A DNA stretch of 64,000 bases. Origin: Symsagittifera roscoffensis (taxonomy: Eukaryota; Xenacoelomorpha; Acoela; Convolutidae). A program made the position numbers and the translations under genes. Shown here piece after piece: positions 11,970 to 23,820 of this stretch. The stretch's first letter is position 1. Every line of letters begins with the position of its first letter. Location: the NCBI RefSeq assembly GCF_963678635.1, contig NC_087069.1, positions 15,286,660 through 15,350,659 of the forward strand, written 5' to 3'. The notes below the pieces were generated by a model, which saw only the letters and a list, made by a program, of their open reading frames with translations, searched no databases and was not told the DNA's origin.

Positions 11970-12305
11970 GACAAGTAGTCGACAATCCCCATGTCTTTCC
12001 CTGGAATGTGAACTAATTTGAATTGATAGGGCAAAAATTGATCTACCATCCGAGTCAACCTGGATTGATAAGTTCTATTTAACTGACGTTTTGCAACGAT
12101 AAAATCTTTTCCTAACAGATAATGATTTATCTGTCAACTGCCCATACAACCGCTAGTAACACTAGTTCGTTGGTAGGGTTTTTTCTTGTCTTTTTAGGTA
12201 TCTGGATGCAAAAGATATAGAAGTCCAGTCCCCCTAATCTGCTTGCTGCTCGGTTGTGCCCAGTCCATTGTGGCTGGCATCGCATTTAACTCTTGTGTTT
12301 CTAAT
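11970..12305 (-). pseudogene. Gypsy RNase H domain
   Basis: At about 12290 the minus strand reads VKCDASHNGLG, the first catalytic Asp block of gypsy RNase H. Further on, GKDFIVAKRQ, MVDQFLPYQFKLVHIPG and GKDMGIVDYLS give the later part of the domain in one open frame. Stops and a frame change lie between these blocks. RNase H removes the RNA template strand during reverse transcription. Confidence 0.8.
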
Positions 12306-12599
12306 TACATCGGAATATTGTACCTTTGAGATTTTAGCAACTGCGTTTTTGATACTCTCGAACACGGCTGTATGTTCTTCCCCCCACTCAAATTTTTCCA
12401 CTGGAAGTTTCATGTTTTTTAGTTTTTTCGTCTAATTTTCTTTTTTTTATTAGTTGTGAATTTATCTGTAAGACTCGCCGCGTTTAGAAAACTTTTGATA
12501 AATGATTTTTACTACCAAGAAAGTATCTTGATTGTTTTTTTTATTTAGATTTGTTGAGATTCTGAATGGTTTCTGTTTTTAGTGAATTTTGGCGTGACC

Positions 12600-13260
12600 C
12601 CGATTCCGATAGGTGAAGACCTAAACAATCTACCTCGTTTTTGAAAAGTTTCAATTAGTTACACTTTGAATTTTTCAGCGCGAAGTTTTCGTCGTGTAGA
12701 TTTTTTAAGTCTTTTTTCACAAACTTTGTATGTTCTATTTCTTCGTTTTGTGTATATCGTCCAAAAAACAGAAGGTGTTCTTTGCATGTTTTATGGTTTT
12801 GGAACTCAACTGCATGTCTGCTAATCCATAAAACCATGTTAGGAACCTTTACGTTCCTGTAATATTACCTCGTACAAAAATAAAATTGTACTGGTGAGCT
12901 GTATCTGCAGACAATTTTAGTTGACTATACGCATATTTTAGCTACAGTACCGTGAAGGAAAGTGTGCCTTCTTTGTTTTCAGTAACAAGTTGGCTCACTC
13001 CATCTATGAGTTCATCGATATCTGGCATTTGATAATTGTTTTTGAGTAGTTGCCTGTTGATTGGCCTTGCATCTAGTGCCAATTTTATCGAATCGTCTTT
13101 TTTGATTGTTTTTACAATTGGGGTAACAAAACAATCACTTGTACACTTGTCTAGTTTTGTTATATGACCTTCCGAAAACAGTTTCTAAATTTCCGCTGGT
13201 ACCTTAACCTGTATAAGGATTAGTATTCTCCTCCCTTTCTCTCGAATCCGTCAAAGGGGG
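12600..13260 (-). pseudogene. Gypsy reverse transcriptase
   Basis: The fingers region (about 12950-13250) contains VTPIV and a LARDARPINRQ-like block and matches the repeated fragments at 16.1, 20.4 and 26.4 kb. Beyond it this copy continues with the TLSFTVL and LKYAYSQLKL blocks, then FLTWFYGLADMQ and the catalytic FCFLDDI near 12757-12775. Several stops and frame changes break the domain, but the Asp pair of the active site is kept. Confidence 0.85.
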
Positions 13261-13290
13261 TATTAGAACTTTAAACTCACAATGTGATTC

Positions 13291-13690
13291 TTAAGCTTCC
13301 CTGTCTTTCGAACAAGTATATATTTTTGGTGAAAAATTTGCATTTCCATTCTTCTGACTGCTCGCAGAGTAGCACGTCAAACCTTGACAATTCACTTGGA
13401 GCTGGTTTCTGTATGGTTGATTTTCCAGTTGTCTTTGGATGTCCGATCCCGTTATGCATCTAGTTCTGTGTTCTGTTACTAGGATCGTGGATTCCTTCAC
13501 CTCCCAGCCTGCTGACCATAAGTTTGTCATTAGCGCCCCCAGAATAAAGATTGGTTGTTTGTTGTCGTCCACAAGCTGCGCCACGAGATTTGATTTTTTT
13601 ACCGTTGTTTTCTTTGATTTATTCATGATTTTTTTTTGTTGTCGCCCAGTTTATTAAAACAACTGGGCTTCCCGTGTCCACCGTTATCCT
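13291..13690 (-). pseudogene. Gypsy aspartic protease
   Basis: The active-site block TVDTGSPVVLINW lies at about 13650-13681, with the catalytic Asp codon at 13676-13678. A nine-base A run then shifts the frame. The rest of the protease continues at 13291-13626 with QPIFILGALMTNLWSAGWEV and TRCITGSDI, the usual C-terminal blocks. The protease processes the polyprotein. Its active site is intact here but is changed to a stop in the three downstream copies. Confidence 0.84.
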
Positions 13691-16145
13691 TGTCAGATAT
13701 ATCTAATTGGCAACTAAAAGTACGTTTTGCTAATATTCTCTAAAAACGTCAAACAAAATATGAAATGAAATGAAAATTATTCAACAATTCGTTTGTTTTA
13801 ATTAAAAGTGAGAACAAATTGTCTTTCCAGACTGATTCAATTTTTAACCATAAATGTTTTCAATTTTTGTTCAAAAAAAACTAATTTGAAAAGGTTTTAA
13901 AAATATGAATTTCCTTGAAATATATTTCTCTTTTCATAATTTTGATTGAGTATTGTTAATCAAACTTGGAAACAAAAATTAGCGAAATAACTGAAATCGA
14001 CAAAATGTTTCATCAATATCATCACCTTGTTAAACAAAACTCGTTGTGAAATCTGATTGCACGAAAAATTATATGGATGTTTCTAGAATGTAGACAATTC
14101 TAGAGGCTAACAGGTAATGACTTCCTTTAAAATTCTAGGAGTTAAGTGAAGACTCTAAGGTTGTATGACCTCATTTTCTCTGTTGGAAAAATTTTAAAAA
14201 TTTCACATGTTCTATGGAATTTTTTTTGGTTCAGTTTTTGATTGATTTACAAACGTTTTCCTTAAAATCATTGAAAACACACCATCTGAACTCTGATGAG
14301 AAGCTTGCATCTAATCAAACGATCGGATTAGCTGTTTTCGAAATGAATCAAAAATTCAAACTCATATTGTGATTTGTTGAAAATTGTTTGTTGATTCATT
14401 GACGGTTATGGTTCTGTAAAATTGACCGTTCCAATTTTTTTGTTAAAACTGGTAAATTTTTTAATAAGTGTGCAAACATTATCTAAAAAATTTTGAAAGA
14501 TGCCATATTTGATTTGGTTTATTCACCAAGTATGCTAAGAAGTAATTCTTTTTCTTACAAGGTGCGAAACTAGCTTTGAGTTTTCAGCGGTATTGCAAAA
14601 ATGTTTGCAAGATGCAAAATTTACTTCGAATTTTTTAACAAATGTGCGAAAACAATTAGAAAAGTTTCTTGTAAAATGCAAATTTTTGTGATTTTTCAAC
14701 AAATATCTGCTATAACCCAATTTCTTCGTTGTTATGCATATGCCAAAACCGCAAAATCAATCAGAAATTAAAGTATTGCTCAGAAAATTTCAGTAATTAT
14801 GATTTCCAGTGCTATTTTTTCTTTTAATACAATGTTTTTTTTTGATGTTTTTGATCAACATACATGGAAAAATTGGTTTTCTTAAATTAGAACAAAAATT
14901 TTCAAATTTGAATTATTAACATATTAACACTGTAAGAATGATTTGTTGCAATTTTTTTTATTTGCAAAAATTGTATAGATTTTTTTTAATGCAAATTTTA
15001 AATATTTACGTGTGCAAAAAAAACTTACGAAAAATTTTGCAACATGCGAAATGTTTTTTATTTTTGTAACAAGTGTGCAGTTTATTTTTGATTCCCTAGT
15101 GCAGTTCCCTACTTTAACACATTTTTTTCCAATTGTGTTTGATCAATACACATGCAAAAAAATTGTTTCTCAATAATCACGTTAAGAGCAAAGAAATTCA
15201 TATAATTTTTATTTCCAACGTTGCAAAAGAAACTTGTTACAGTTTTTTTTAATTGCAAAATTTTTTAGTAATAATGAATTTTTTGTGTATGAAGTGAGTT
15301 TTATAGTAATTTTTTTGGAAATTATCTGCAATATTCTAACTTCTTTCTCTTAAAACGCGAAATTTTTTTGTAAAAAAAACTAGTCAGTTTTTTGCTAAAA
15401 AAACTTTCATTAGTGATGATTTCGATGTCAAGAACTTGTATTTGAATCGAATCATGGTAAAAGTCGACAGAATAAAAAGATTGCTGTTTTGTACGAAGAA
15501 GATCATCCTTTACTGAGTAGAAACGAGGGACATGACTGTTTAGAAAAAATAGAGGCGATAGTTGACGGTAGTTAATTTGAAAATAAAAGGATTTTTTACT
15601 CAGGAGTAAGATTTGCTGTAGGATCGGCCCAAAACCTGCTTTCTCAGAATAGAAAAAAAATGAGTGTAAGTTAATTTGAAAACTCGAAATATCTATAAAG
15701 GCTTTCAAATTTATTCTCAAAGTTGATTTGAGTCAAATATTCGAAGATTTATAATCCCGCAGACTTATGAGATAACTACAGGAGTTACAATTGAAAAGGT
15801 TTATCTGAGAAGGATTTCTCAACCAATTGATTGCTTTGATTGTTCAATTATTATAATGTTCCCGGATTACCCCGTTTCTATCCTTAATCTGAAATAAAAT
15901 AGTGATTTCACCCAGATTTTGCATTTTTGCACCATTTCAACTTTATCTGACACTATAGAAAGTGAAGCTTTGGTACAAATTTACATTACAAATTTTTATC
16001 ATTTCAAGCACGTTATAAGGGTCAAAAAGACAAACTTTCAGTGTAAGTGTCCATTTTATGGCGTTAACATATCTTTTGCGGCTTCTAGGCCTCTCTTAAA
16101 CAAAAGTTAACGAAAACAAACAAAATCTCCGTTTTCTGGTTCCTG
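13691..16145. repeat. Non-coding repeat block (N plus X), first copy
   Basis: This AT-rich block begins just past the protease start and ends at the phrase GTTTTCTGGTTCCTG. The same block, with indels, follows each PR-RT fragment in the array. It holds no convincing gene; a 132-codon minus frame at 15322-15720 is broken in other copies. Inside it a degenerate phrase of the type T-run, AACAAGTGTGCAAAA recurs roughly every 55-62 bases (for example near 14463, 14525, 14582, 14635 and 14695), so the block itself has old short-period structure. Confidence 0.8.
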
Positions 16146-16790
16146 TCATTGAATACTTGTTTTTGAGTAGTTGCCTGTTGATCGGTCTTGCATCTCGTGC
16201 CAATTTTATTGAATCGTCTTTTTTGACTGTTATTACAATTGGGGTAACAAAACAATCACTTCTACACTTGTCTAGCTTTTTGATATGACCATCCGACAAT
16301 AGTTTTTGAATTTCCGCTTGTACCTTAACCTGTACATGGATTGGTATTCTCCCCCTTTCTCTTGAATCCGTCAAAGGTTTATTCGATTTTTAAACTCAAA
16401 ATGTGATTCTTAAACTTCCGAACAAGTCTTCAATTTTTGTTAAACATTTGGTTTTCCAACCTTCTGACTGCTCGCACAGTAGCACGTCGAATCTCGATCA
16501 TTCCCTTGGAGCTGGTTTCTGGATGGTTGATATTTCCACTTGTCCCGGCACGTCCAATCCCATTATGCATCTAGTTCTGCGTTCTGTTACTAGGATCGTG
16601 GATCCCTTCACCTCTCAGCCTGCTGACCGTAGGTTTGTCTTTAGCGCCCCCAGAATAAGGATTGGTTGTTTGTTGTCGTCCACAAGCTGTTCCGCCAGAT
16701 TTGATTTTTCATCATTGTTTTCTTTGAATTTTTTAATTATTTTTTGTTGTCGCCCAGTTTAGTTATGACACTGGGCTTCACGTGTCCACC
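16146..16790 (-). pseudogene. PR-RT fragment of gypsy pol, copy 2
   Basis: 16096-16374 encodes the N-terminal RT fingers (GRIPIHVQVKVQAEI, DCFVTPIVITVKKDDSIKLA). 16400-16790 holds the protease, antisense to the apparent plus-strand frame there. The RT stops after KNKYSM, where the unrelated block X begins, so motifs A to E are missing. In the protease the codon after Asp-Thr is TGA (16778-16780 on the plus strand reads TCA), destroying the active-site Gly. The fragment cannot encode working enzymes. Confidence 0.88.
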
Positions 16791-19700
16791 GTTATCCTTG
16801 TCAGATATATCTAATTACCAATGAAAAGAAGGTTTGGCTGACATTCTCTAAAAGCGTCAAAAAATATCTCTGAAATGAATGAAAATTTTTCATTAATTCC
16901 GTCGTTTTGATAAAAAGGGAGAACAAATTGTCTTTTCAGACTGATTGGTTTCCTAATCATAAATCTTCTTAATTTTTGTTGAAAAGAATTTATTTTGAAA
17001 AAGTTTCGAAAAAAGAATGAATTTCCTTGAAAAATACACTTCGCTTGAGTATCGTTATTCAAATTGGAAAACAAAAAACAAAAGTAAGGAAAATATCTGA
17101 ATTCGACAAAATACACCAATAATCTCATCACCTTGTTAAACAAAATTTGACGTAGAATTCTGATTTGATGAAATTTTGATGAATTTTTCTAGAATTTAGT
17201 TGATTCTCGAGGTTAATAGGTAATGACTTCTTTTACAAATCTAGGAGTTAATGTGAAAATTCTAGGTTTAATGACCTCATATTCTCTGTTGGAAAAATCT
17301 TAGATTTTTCACTGTTCTATGGAAGTTTTTGTGCATCAGTTTTTGGTTGAATTACAAATATGTTGCCTAAAATTTTTGAAAAGACACCCTCTAAAATCTG
17401 ATTAGAAACTTGCATCTAATCAGACGCTCGGATTGGTTGTTTTTGAAAAGATTCAAAAATTCAAGATCATATTGTAATTTGTTGAAAATTATTCTATGAT
17501 TCATTGACGGCTATGGTTCTGTGAATAGTGATCGTGTCAATTTTTGTGTTTAATTTTGCGCATTTCAAACTTATTTGTATTTCAACTTGTACATTTTTTA
17601 ACACGGGTGCAAAAATTATCTAAACAATTTTGCAAGATGCCATATTTGATTTGTTTAATTCAACAAGTATGCTAAGAAGTAATTCATTTTGTTACAAGGT
17701 GCAAAACTCGCTTCGAGTTTTTTAGCGGGAATGCAAAAATGTTTGCAAGATGCAAAACCTACTTCAAGTTTTTTAAAAATTGTGCGAAAACAATTATGAA
17801 AGTTTCTTGTAAATTGTAACTTTTTTGTGATTTTTCAAAAAATATCTGCAAAAACCCAACTTCTTTGTTGTTATGCATATGCGAATTCCGCAAACTCAAT
17901 CAAAAATTAGAAAAATTGCTCACAACATTTCAATGTTATTGATTTGCAGTGCTAATTTCTATCTTAATACAATGTTTTTCTGATGTTTTTGATCAGCATA
18001 CATGGAAAAATTGGTTTTCTTAATTTAGAACAAAGATTTTCAAATTTCAATAAAAACACTGTAAAAAAAAATTTGTTACAACTTTTTTTAATTTGCAAAA
18101 ATTGGATAGAACTTTTTTTCAATGCAAAACTTATTTATTTACGTGCGCAAAAAAAAACTTACGAAAAAGTTTTGCAACATGCTAAAATGTTTTTTTATTT
18201 TTGTAACAAGTGTGCAAAAACTTTTATAAATTTTTTTTGTGTAAGATGCAATTGTTTTCGTGATTCCCTAGTGCAGTTCCCTACTTCAACACATTTTTTT
18301 TCAGTTGTGTTGATCAATACACATGCAAAAAAAGGGTTTCTCAATAATCATGTTAAGAACAAAGAATTTCATAAAGTTTTTATTTCCAACGGTGCAGAAG
18401 AAACTTGTTACAGTTTTTTTAATTGCAAAATTTTTTAGTAATAATGACCCTTTTGTGTACGAAGTGAGTTTTATAGTAATTTTTTTGGAAACTATCTGCA
18501 GTATACTAACTTTTTTCTCTTAAAACGCAAAATTTTAGTGAAAAAAAACTAGTCAGTTTTTTGCTAAAAAAACTTTCATTAGTGATGATTTCGATTTCAA
18601 GCACTTGTATTTGAATCGAATCATGGTAAAAGTCGACAGAATAAAAAGATTGCTGTTTTGTACGAAGAAGATTATCCTTTACTGAGTAGAAACGAGGGAC
18701 ATGACTGTTTAGAAAAGAGAGAGGAGATAGTTGACGGTAGTTAATTTGAAAATAAAAGGATTTTTTACTCAGGAGTAAGATTTGCTGTAGGATCGGCCCA
18801 AAACCTGCTTTCTCAGAATAGAAAAAAATGAGTGTAAGTTAATTTGAAAACTCGAAATATCTATAAAGGCTTTCAAATTTATTCTCAAAGTTGATTTGAG
18901 TCAAATATTCGAAGATTTATAATCCCGCAGACTTATGAGATAATTACAGGAGTTACAATTGAAAAGGTTTATCTGAGAAGGATTTCTCAACCAATTGATT
19001 GCTTTGATTGTTCAATGTTATTGATTTGCAGTGCTAATTTCTATCTTAATACAATGTTTTTCTGATGTTTTTGATCAGCATACATGGAAAAATTGGTTTT
19101 CTTAATATAGAACAAAGATTTTCAAATTTCAATAAAAGCACTAAAAAAAAAATTCGTTACAACTTTTTTTAATTTGCAAAAATTGGATAGAATTTTTTTT
19201 TAATGCAAAACTTATTTATTTACTTGTGCAAAAAAAAACTTACGAAAAAGTTTTGCAACATGCTAAAATGTTTTTTGATTTTTTTAACAAGTGTGCAAAA
19301 ACTTTTATAAATTTTTTTTGTGTAAGATGCAATTGTTTTCGTGATTCCCTAGTGCAGTTCCCTACTTCAACTAATTTTTTTTCAGTTGTGTTTGATCAAT
19401 ACACATGCAAAAAAAGGTTTCTCAATAATCATGTTAAGAACAAAGAATTTCATAAAGTTTTTATTTTCAGCGGTGCAAAAGAAACTTGTTACAGTTTTTT
19501 TAATTGCAAAAATTTTTAGTAATAATGACCCTTTTGTGTACGAAGTGAGTTTTATAGTAAATTTTTTGGAAATTATCTGCAGTATACTAACTTCTTTCTC
19601 TTAAAACGCAAAATTTTATTGAAAAAAAACTAGTCAGTTTTTTGCTAAAAAAACTTTCATTAGTGATGATTTCGATGTCAAGCACTTGTATTTGAAACGA

Positions 19701-20394
19701 ATCATGGTAAAATTCGACAGAATTAAAAGAATTCTGTTTTGTACGAAGAAGATCATCCTTTACTGAGTAGAAACGAGGGATATGACTGTTTAGAAAAAAG
19801 AGAGGCGATAGTTGACGGTAGTTAATTTGAAAATAAAAGGATTTTTTACTCAGGAGTAAGATTTGCTGTAGGATCGGCCCAAAACCTGCTTTCTCAGAAT
19901 AGAAAAAAATGAGTGTAAGTTAATTTGAAAACTCGAAATATCTATAAAGGCTTTCAAATTTATTCTCAAAGTTGATTTGAGTCAAATATTCGAAGATTTA
20001 TAATCCCGCAGACTTATGAGATAACTACAGGAGTTACAATTGAAAAGGTTTATCTGAGAAGGATTTCTCAACCAATTGATTGCTTTGATTGTTCAATTAT
20101 TATAATGTTCCCGGATTACCCCGTTTCTATCCTTAATCTGAAAGAAAATAGTGATTTCACCCAGATTTTGCATTTTTGCACCATTTCAACTTTATCTGAC
20201 ACTATAGAAAGTGAAGCTTTGGTACAAATTTACATTACAAATTTTTATCATTTCAAGCACGTTATAAGGGTCAAAAAGACAAACTTTCAGTGTAAGTGTC
20301 CATTTTATGGCGTTAACATATCTTTTGCGGCTTCTAGGCCTCTCTTAAACAAAAGTTAACGAAAACAAACAAAATCTCCGTTTTCTGGTTCCTG
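16791..20394. repeat. Non-coding block N, duplicated 3' half N', and block X, second copy
   Basis: It starts like the first copy after the protease. Its right part, 17938-19019, is repeated head to tail at 19020-20101 (offset 1082). X then follows and leads into the next PR-RT fragment. The many short plus-strand frames here (for example 17983-18438 and 19226-19519) are translations of T-rich repeat DNA and are not genes. Confidence 0.85.
19020..20101 (+). repeat. 1082-bp tandem copy nested in the array
   Basis: This is the second copy of 17938-19019, carrying the same landmarks (GATCAGCATACATGG, the acacatgcaaaa site at 18321 and 19403, and GGATCGGCCCAAAACC). The pair is itself repeated in the 6 kb second unit (about 23977-25058 and 25059-26139), so this duplication is older than the 6 kb one. 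Confidence 0.9.
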
Positions 20395-21039
20395 TCATTG
20401 AATACTTGTTTTTGAGTAGTTGCCTGTTGATCGGTCTTGCATCTCGTGCCAATTTTATTGAATCGTCTTTTTTGACTGTTATTACAATTGGGGTAACAAA
20501 ACAATCACTTCTACACTTGTCTAGCTTTTTGATATGACCATCCGACAATAGTTTTTGAATTTCCGCTTGTACCTTAACCTGTACATGGATTGGTATTCTC
20601 CCCCTTTCTCTTGAATCCGTCAAAGGTTTATTCGATTTTTAAACTCAAAATGTGATTCTTAAACTTCCGAACAAGTCTTTAATTTTTGTTAAACATTTGG
20701 TTTTCCAACCTTCTGACTGCTCGCACAGTAGCACGTCGAATCTCGATCATTCCCTTGGAGCTGGTTTCTGGATGGTTGATATTTCCACTTGTCCCGGCAC
20801 GTCCAATCCCATTATGCATCTAGTTCTGCGTTCTGTTACTAGGATCGTGGATCCCTTCACCTCTCAGCCTGCTGACCGTAGGTTTGTTTTTAGCGCACCC
20901 AGAATAAGGATTGGTTGTTTGTTGTCGTCCACAAGCTGTTCCGCCAGATTTGATTTTTCATCATTCTTTTCTTTGAATTTTTTAATTATTTTTTGTTGTC
21001 GCCCAGTTTAGTTATGACACTGGGCTTCACGTGTCCACC
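20395..21039 (-). pseudogene. PR-RT fragment of gypsy pol, copy 3
   Basis: Nearly identical to copy 2 at an offset of 4249. RT fingers lie at 20345-20623 and the protease at about 20650-21039. The same TGA replaces the active-site Gly codon (21027-21029), and the RT ends at the same residue. A few base differences occur (for example TTTAGCGCACCC versus TTTAGCGCCCCC), so it is a separate copy rather than a re-read. Confidence 0.88.
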
Positions 21040-22905
21040 GTTATCCTTGTCAGATATATCTAATTACCAATGAAAAGAAGGTTTTGCTGACATTCTCTAA
21101 AAGCGTCAAAAAATATCTCTGAAATGAATGAAAATTTTTCATTAATTCCGTCGTTTTGATAAAAAAGGGAGAACAAATTATCTTTTCAGACTGATTGGTT
21201 TCCTAATCATAAATCTTCTTAATTTTTGTTGAAAAGAAGTTATTTTGAAAAGTTTTCAAAAAAAAGAATGAATTTCCTTGAAAAATACTCCTGGTTTCAC
21301 AACTTTGCTTTAGTATCGTTATTCAAATTCGAAAACAAAAAACAAAAATCACCAATTGTGCGAAAACATTTATGAAAGTTTCTTGTAAATTGTAATTTTT
21401 TCGTGATTTTTCAAAAAATATCAGCAAAAACGTCTTTGTTGTTATGCATATGCGAATACCGCAAACTCAATAAAAAATTAAATTTCAATATTTTGATTTG
21501 CAGTGCTCTTTTCTATCTTAATTAAACGTTTTTCTGATGTTTTTGATCAGCATACATGGAAAAATTGGTTTTCTTAATTTAGAACAAAGATTTTCAAATT
21601 TCAATAATAAACACTGTAAAAAAAATTCGTTACAACTTTTTTAATTTGCAAAAAGTGTATGGAGTTTTTTTAAAATGCAAAACTTAATTATTTACGTGTG
21701 CAAAAAACTTTACGAAAATTTTTGCAACAAGCAAAAATTGTTTTTATTTTTGTAACAAGTGTGCAAAAACTTTCATATTTTTTTTTTGTGTAAGATGCAG
21801 TTGTTTTCGTGATTATCTATTGCAGTTCGCTACTTTAACATAATTTTTTCAGTTGTGTTTGATCAATATACGTGCAAAAAAAGGGTTTCTCAATAATCAT
21901 CTTGATAACAAAGAAAATCATAAAATTTTTATTTTCAACGGTGCAAAAGAAACGTGTTTCAATTATTTTTAAATGCGGATATTTTTAGTAACACTTTTTT
22001 TTCTGAATAAGAGAATTTTTTAACAAGTGTGCAAAAATTTTCATGAACCTTTTGTGTATGAAGCAAGTTTTATCGTATTTTTTTTTGGAAATTAATTGAT
22101 GCAAAATCCTTACTTCTTCTTTCTTAAAACGCAAAATTTTATAGTAGAAAAAAATTAATCAATTTATTGCTAAAAAAAACTTTCAATAGTGATGATTTCG
22201 ATGTCAAGCACTTGTATTTGAATCGAATCAAGGGAAAAGTCGACAGAATAAAAAGGTTGCTGTTCTGTACGAAGAAGATCTTAATTAACTGAGTAGAAAC
22301 AAGGGATATGCCTGTATTAGAAAAGAAAGAGGAGCTATTTGGCGAAAGTTAATTTGAAAATAAACGGATTTTTTACTCAGGAGTGAGATGTACTGTATCA
22401 TCAGCCCAACACCTGCTCTCTCGGAATAGATCAAAGTGTGAGTGTAAGTTATAAGTTATTTTGAAAACTCGAAATATCTATGAAAGCCTTAAAATTTTTA
22501 TTCTCAAAGTTGATATGAGCCAAATAATAGAATATTTATAATCCCGCAGACTTATGAGATAATTACAGGAGTTACCATTGAAAAGGTTTATCGAAGAAGG
22601 ATTTTTCAACCAACTGATTGCTCTGATAAGTTACACCGTTCCTATCCTTAATCTGAAAAAAATAGTGATTTTACCCAGATTTCGCATTTTCGCACCTCGT
22701 GTCAACTTTATCTGTCACTAGAGAAAGAGAATTTTTATTACAAATTTTTATTCGTACGTTTTATACGTTTTTATTCCTTTTAAAAGAGGTCAAAAAGACA
22801 AAATTTAAGTGTCCATTTTATGGCGTAACTTATCTTTTGAGAATTCTAGGCCTCTTTTAAACAATAATTAAATAAAATTAAAAAAATCCACGTTTTCTGG
22901 TTCCT
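21040..22905. repeat. Shortened non-coding block N and diverged X
   Basis: Compared with copy 2, about 700 bases of N (equivalent to 17090-17780) are missing. The rest is more diverged than the other copies. X here leads not into PR-RT but into block Y, with the junction again at GTTTTCTGGTTCCTG. No gene is present. Confidence 0.8.
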
Positions 22906-23109
22906 GCAGAATTTCTAAGAAAACCATTTATTTAATTATTTCTTCTTAGTCGCACAATCTTTGCTGTGCTTCCATCTCTTTATTTTGTTTCAACAAGTAA
23001 GAATGCGTTTTCGTTTCTTTTGTTCTTAATCTCACAAGAAGCACTGGGTTTTGTTTAAATTTTTTTTCTATATTAAAATTTTCCCCGTTTCCGGTTTCTT
23101 TGCTAAATG

Positions 23110-23820
23110 TCAAATACAGTCATCTATGTCACATTCGTCCTTCTCCAGAATACGCAGTATGTTTTCATTTGTTAAAAATTCACGGGTGAAAAACGTATCT
23201 AGTTCACCTTGTTTTACATTTCTAGCGGTTATTCCCTCACAATTGGCTGACAAATCAAACGTGGTTTCCTCAGATGTGAAAAATACAGCAAGGTTGTTCG
23301 TTTTATTCACGCGTAGTTCCTGAGTTACGGTTTGATCCCTTAAAACTTTAGCAGCAAAAAGATGATTTTTTTCCGAAGCTTTCATTTTGCCCTGATAGGT
23401 AATTACTATTTTGTGTTGCCAAAGCAGAGCGTTTCTTGAGTTTGAAAGTTTTGCTAACGAAAATGCTGGTCCCCCAGTTGTTTTCACATCCTTTATGTAC
23501 ATGTTCCCCCATTTTCAATGCTCCTGTTCCCCCATTTTATCACTTGTGCCATTCCTGCTGAGTCCCCAAAAACCAACACACTACCAGTAAATGCGGTTTT
23601 TACTTGTGCAAACAAGGTGCCAGTGGTTAGTTCACCATTGATTAGGACTGAGCCCATAACTTTTTTTATTAATAGGCGAAATCCACTCCAGTGGATATAC
23701 ATATTTGACACCTCTACTTTCCTCATTTTAAAAATTTCAATTTGAAGCTGTTTGAAGTCTCTGATTTGCTAGATGCTATCCACTTTCTCCCGATATTTAG
23801 TTTTATCCTCGTTTCCAAAG
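23110..23820 (-). pseudogene. Unrecognised pseudogene in block Y, copy 1
   Basis: On the minus strand a frame begins around 23820 with TPSFGNEDKTKYREKVDS, meets a TAG, then continues from 23726 (MRKVEVSNMYIHWSGFRLL) to about 23530. A 23-bp direct duplication containing GTTCCCCCATTTT (23503 and 23526) shifts the frame. The sequence continues at 23110-23502 to an acidic end, EKDECDIDDCI. The combined product would be roughly 230 residues. Amino-acid composition looks like a real former gene: balanced, with IKWGN before the break and KDVKTTGGP after it. I do not recognise the family. By position in a gypsy-derived array it might be gag-related or a captured host fragment; neither can be shown. 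Confidence 0.6.

Larger units (their letters stand above)
9679..13690 (-). mobile_element. Decayed Ty3/gypsy retrotransposon, pol region
   Basis: On the minus strand the order is aspartic protease, reverse transcriptase, RNase H and integrase, which is the Ty3/gypsy order. Every domain is recognisable but each is broken by stops or frameshifts. No gag is found upstream (higher coordinates); the AT-rich block that heads the repeat array begins immediately beyond the protease. No LTR was identified at either side. This copy is the only one in the window whose RT continues past its fingers region, so it may be nearest to the source of the PR-RT fragments repeated at 16.1, 20.4 and 26.4 kb. Confidence 0.88.

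Noticed and set aside
15322-15720. 132-codon minus frame in the non-coding repeat block
   Set aside because: Phe/Ser/Lys-rich AT-driven translation; the corresponding copies are broken by indels, so it is not conserved as coding.
13691-16145. Block N-X as an LTR of the gypsy element
   Set aside because: It lacks TG...CA ends and target duplications, and it adjoins internal PR sequence directly without a primer site; treated as a repeat block instead.
17983-18438. Plus frame of 151 codons repeated several times in the array
   Set aside because: Its translation is Phe/Cys/Asn-rich from T runs, it shifts frame freely between copies and matches no family.
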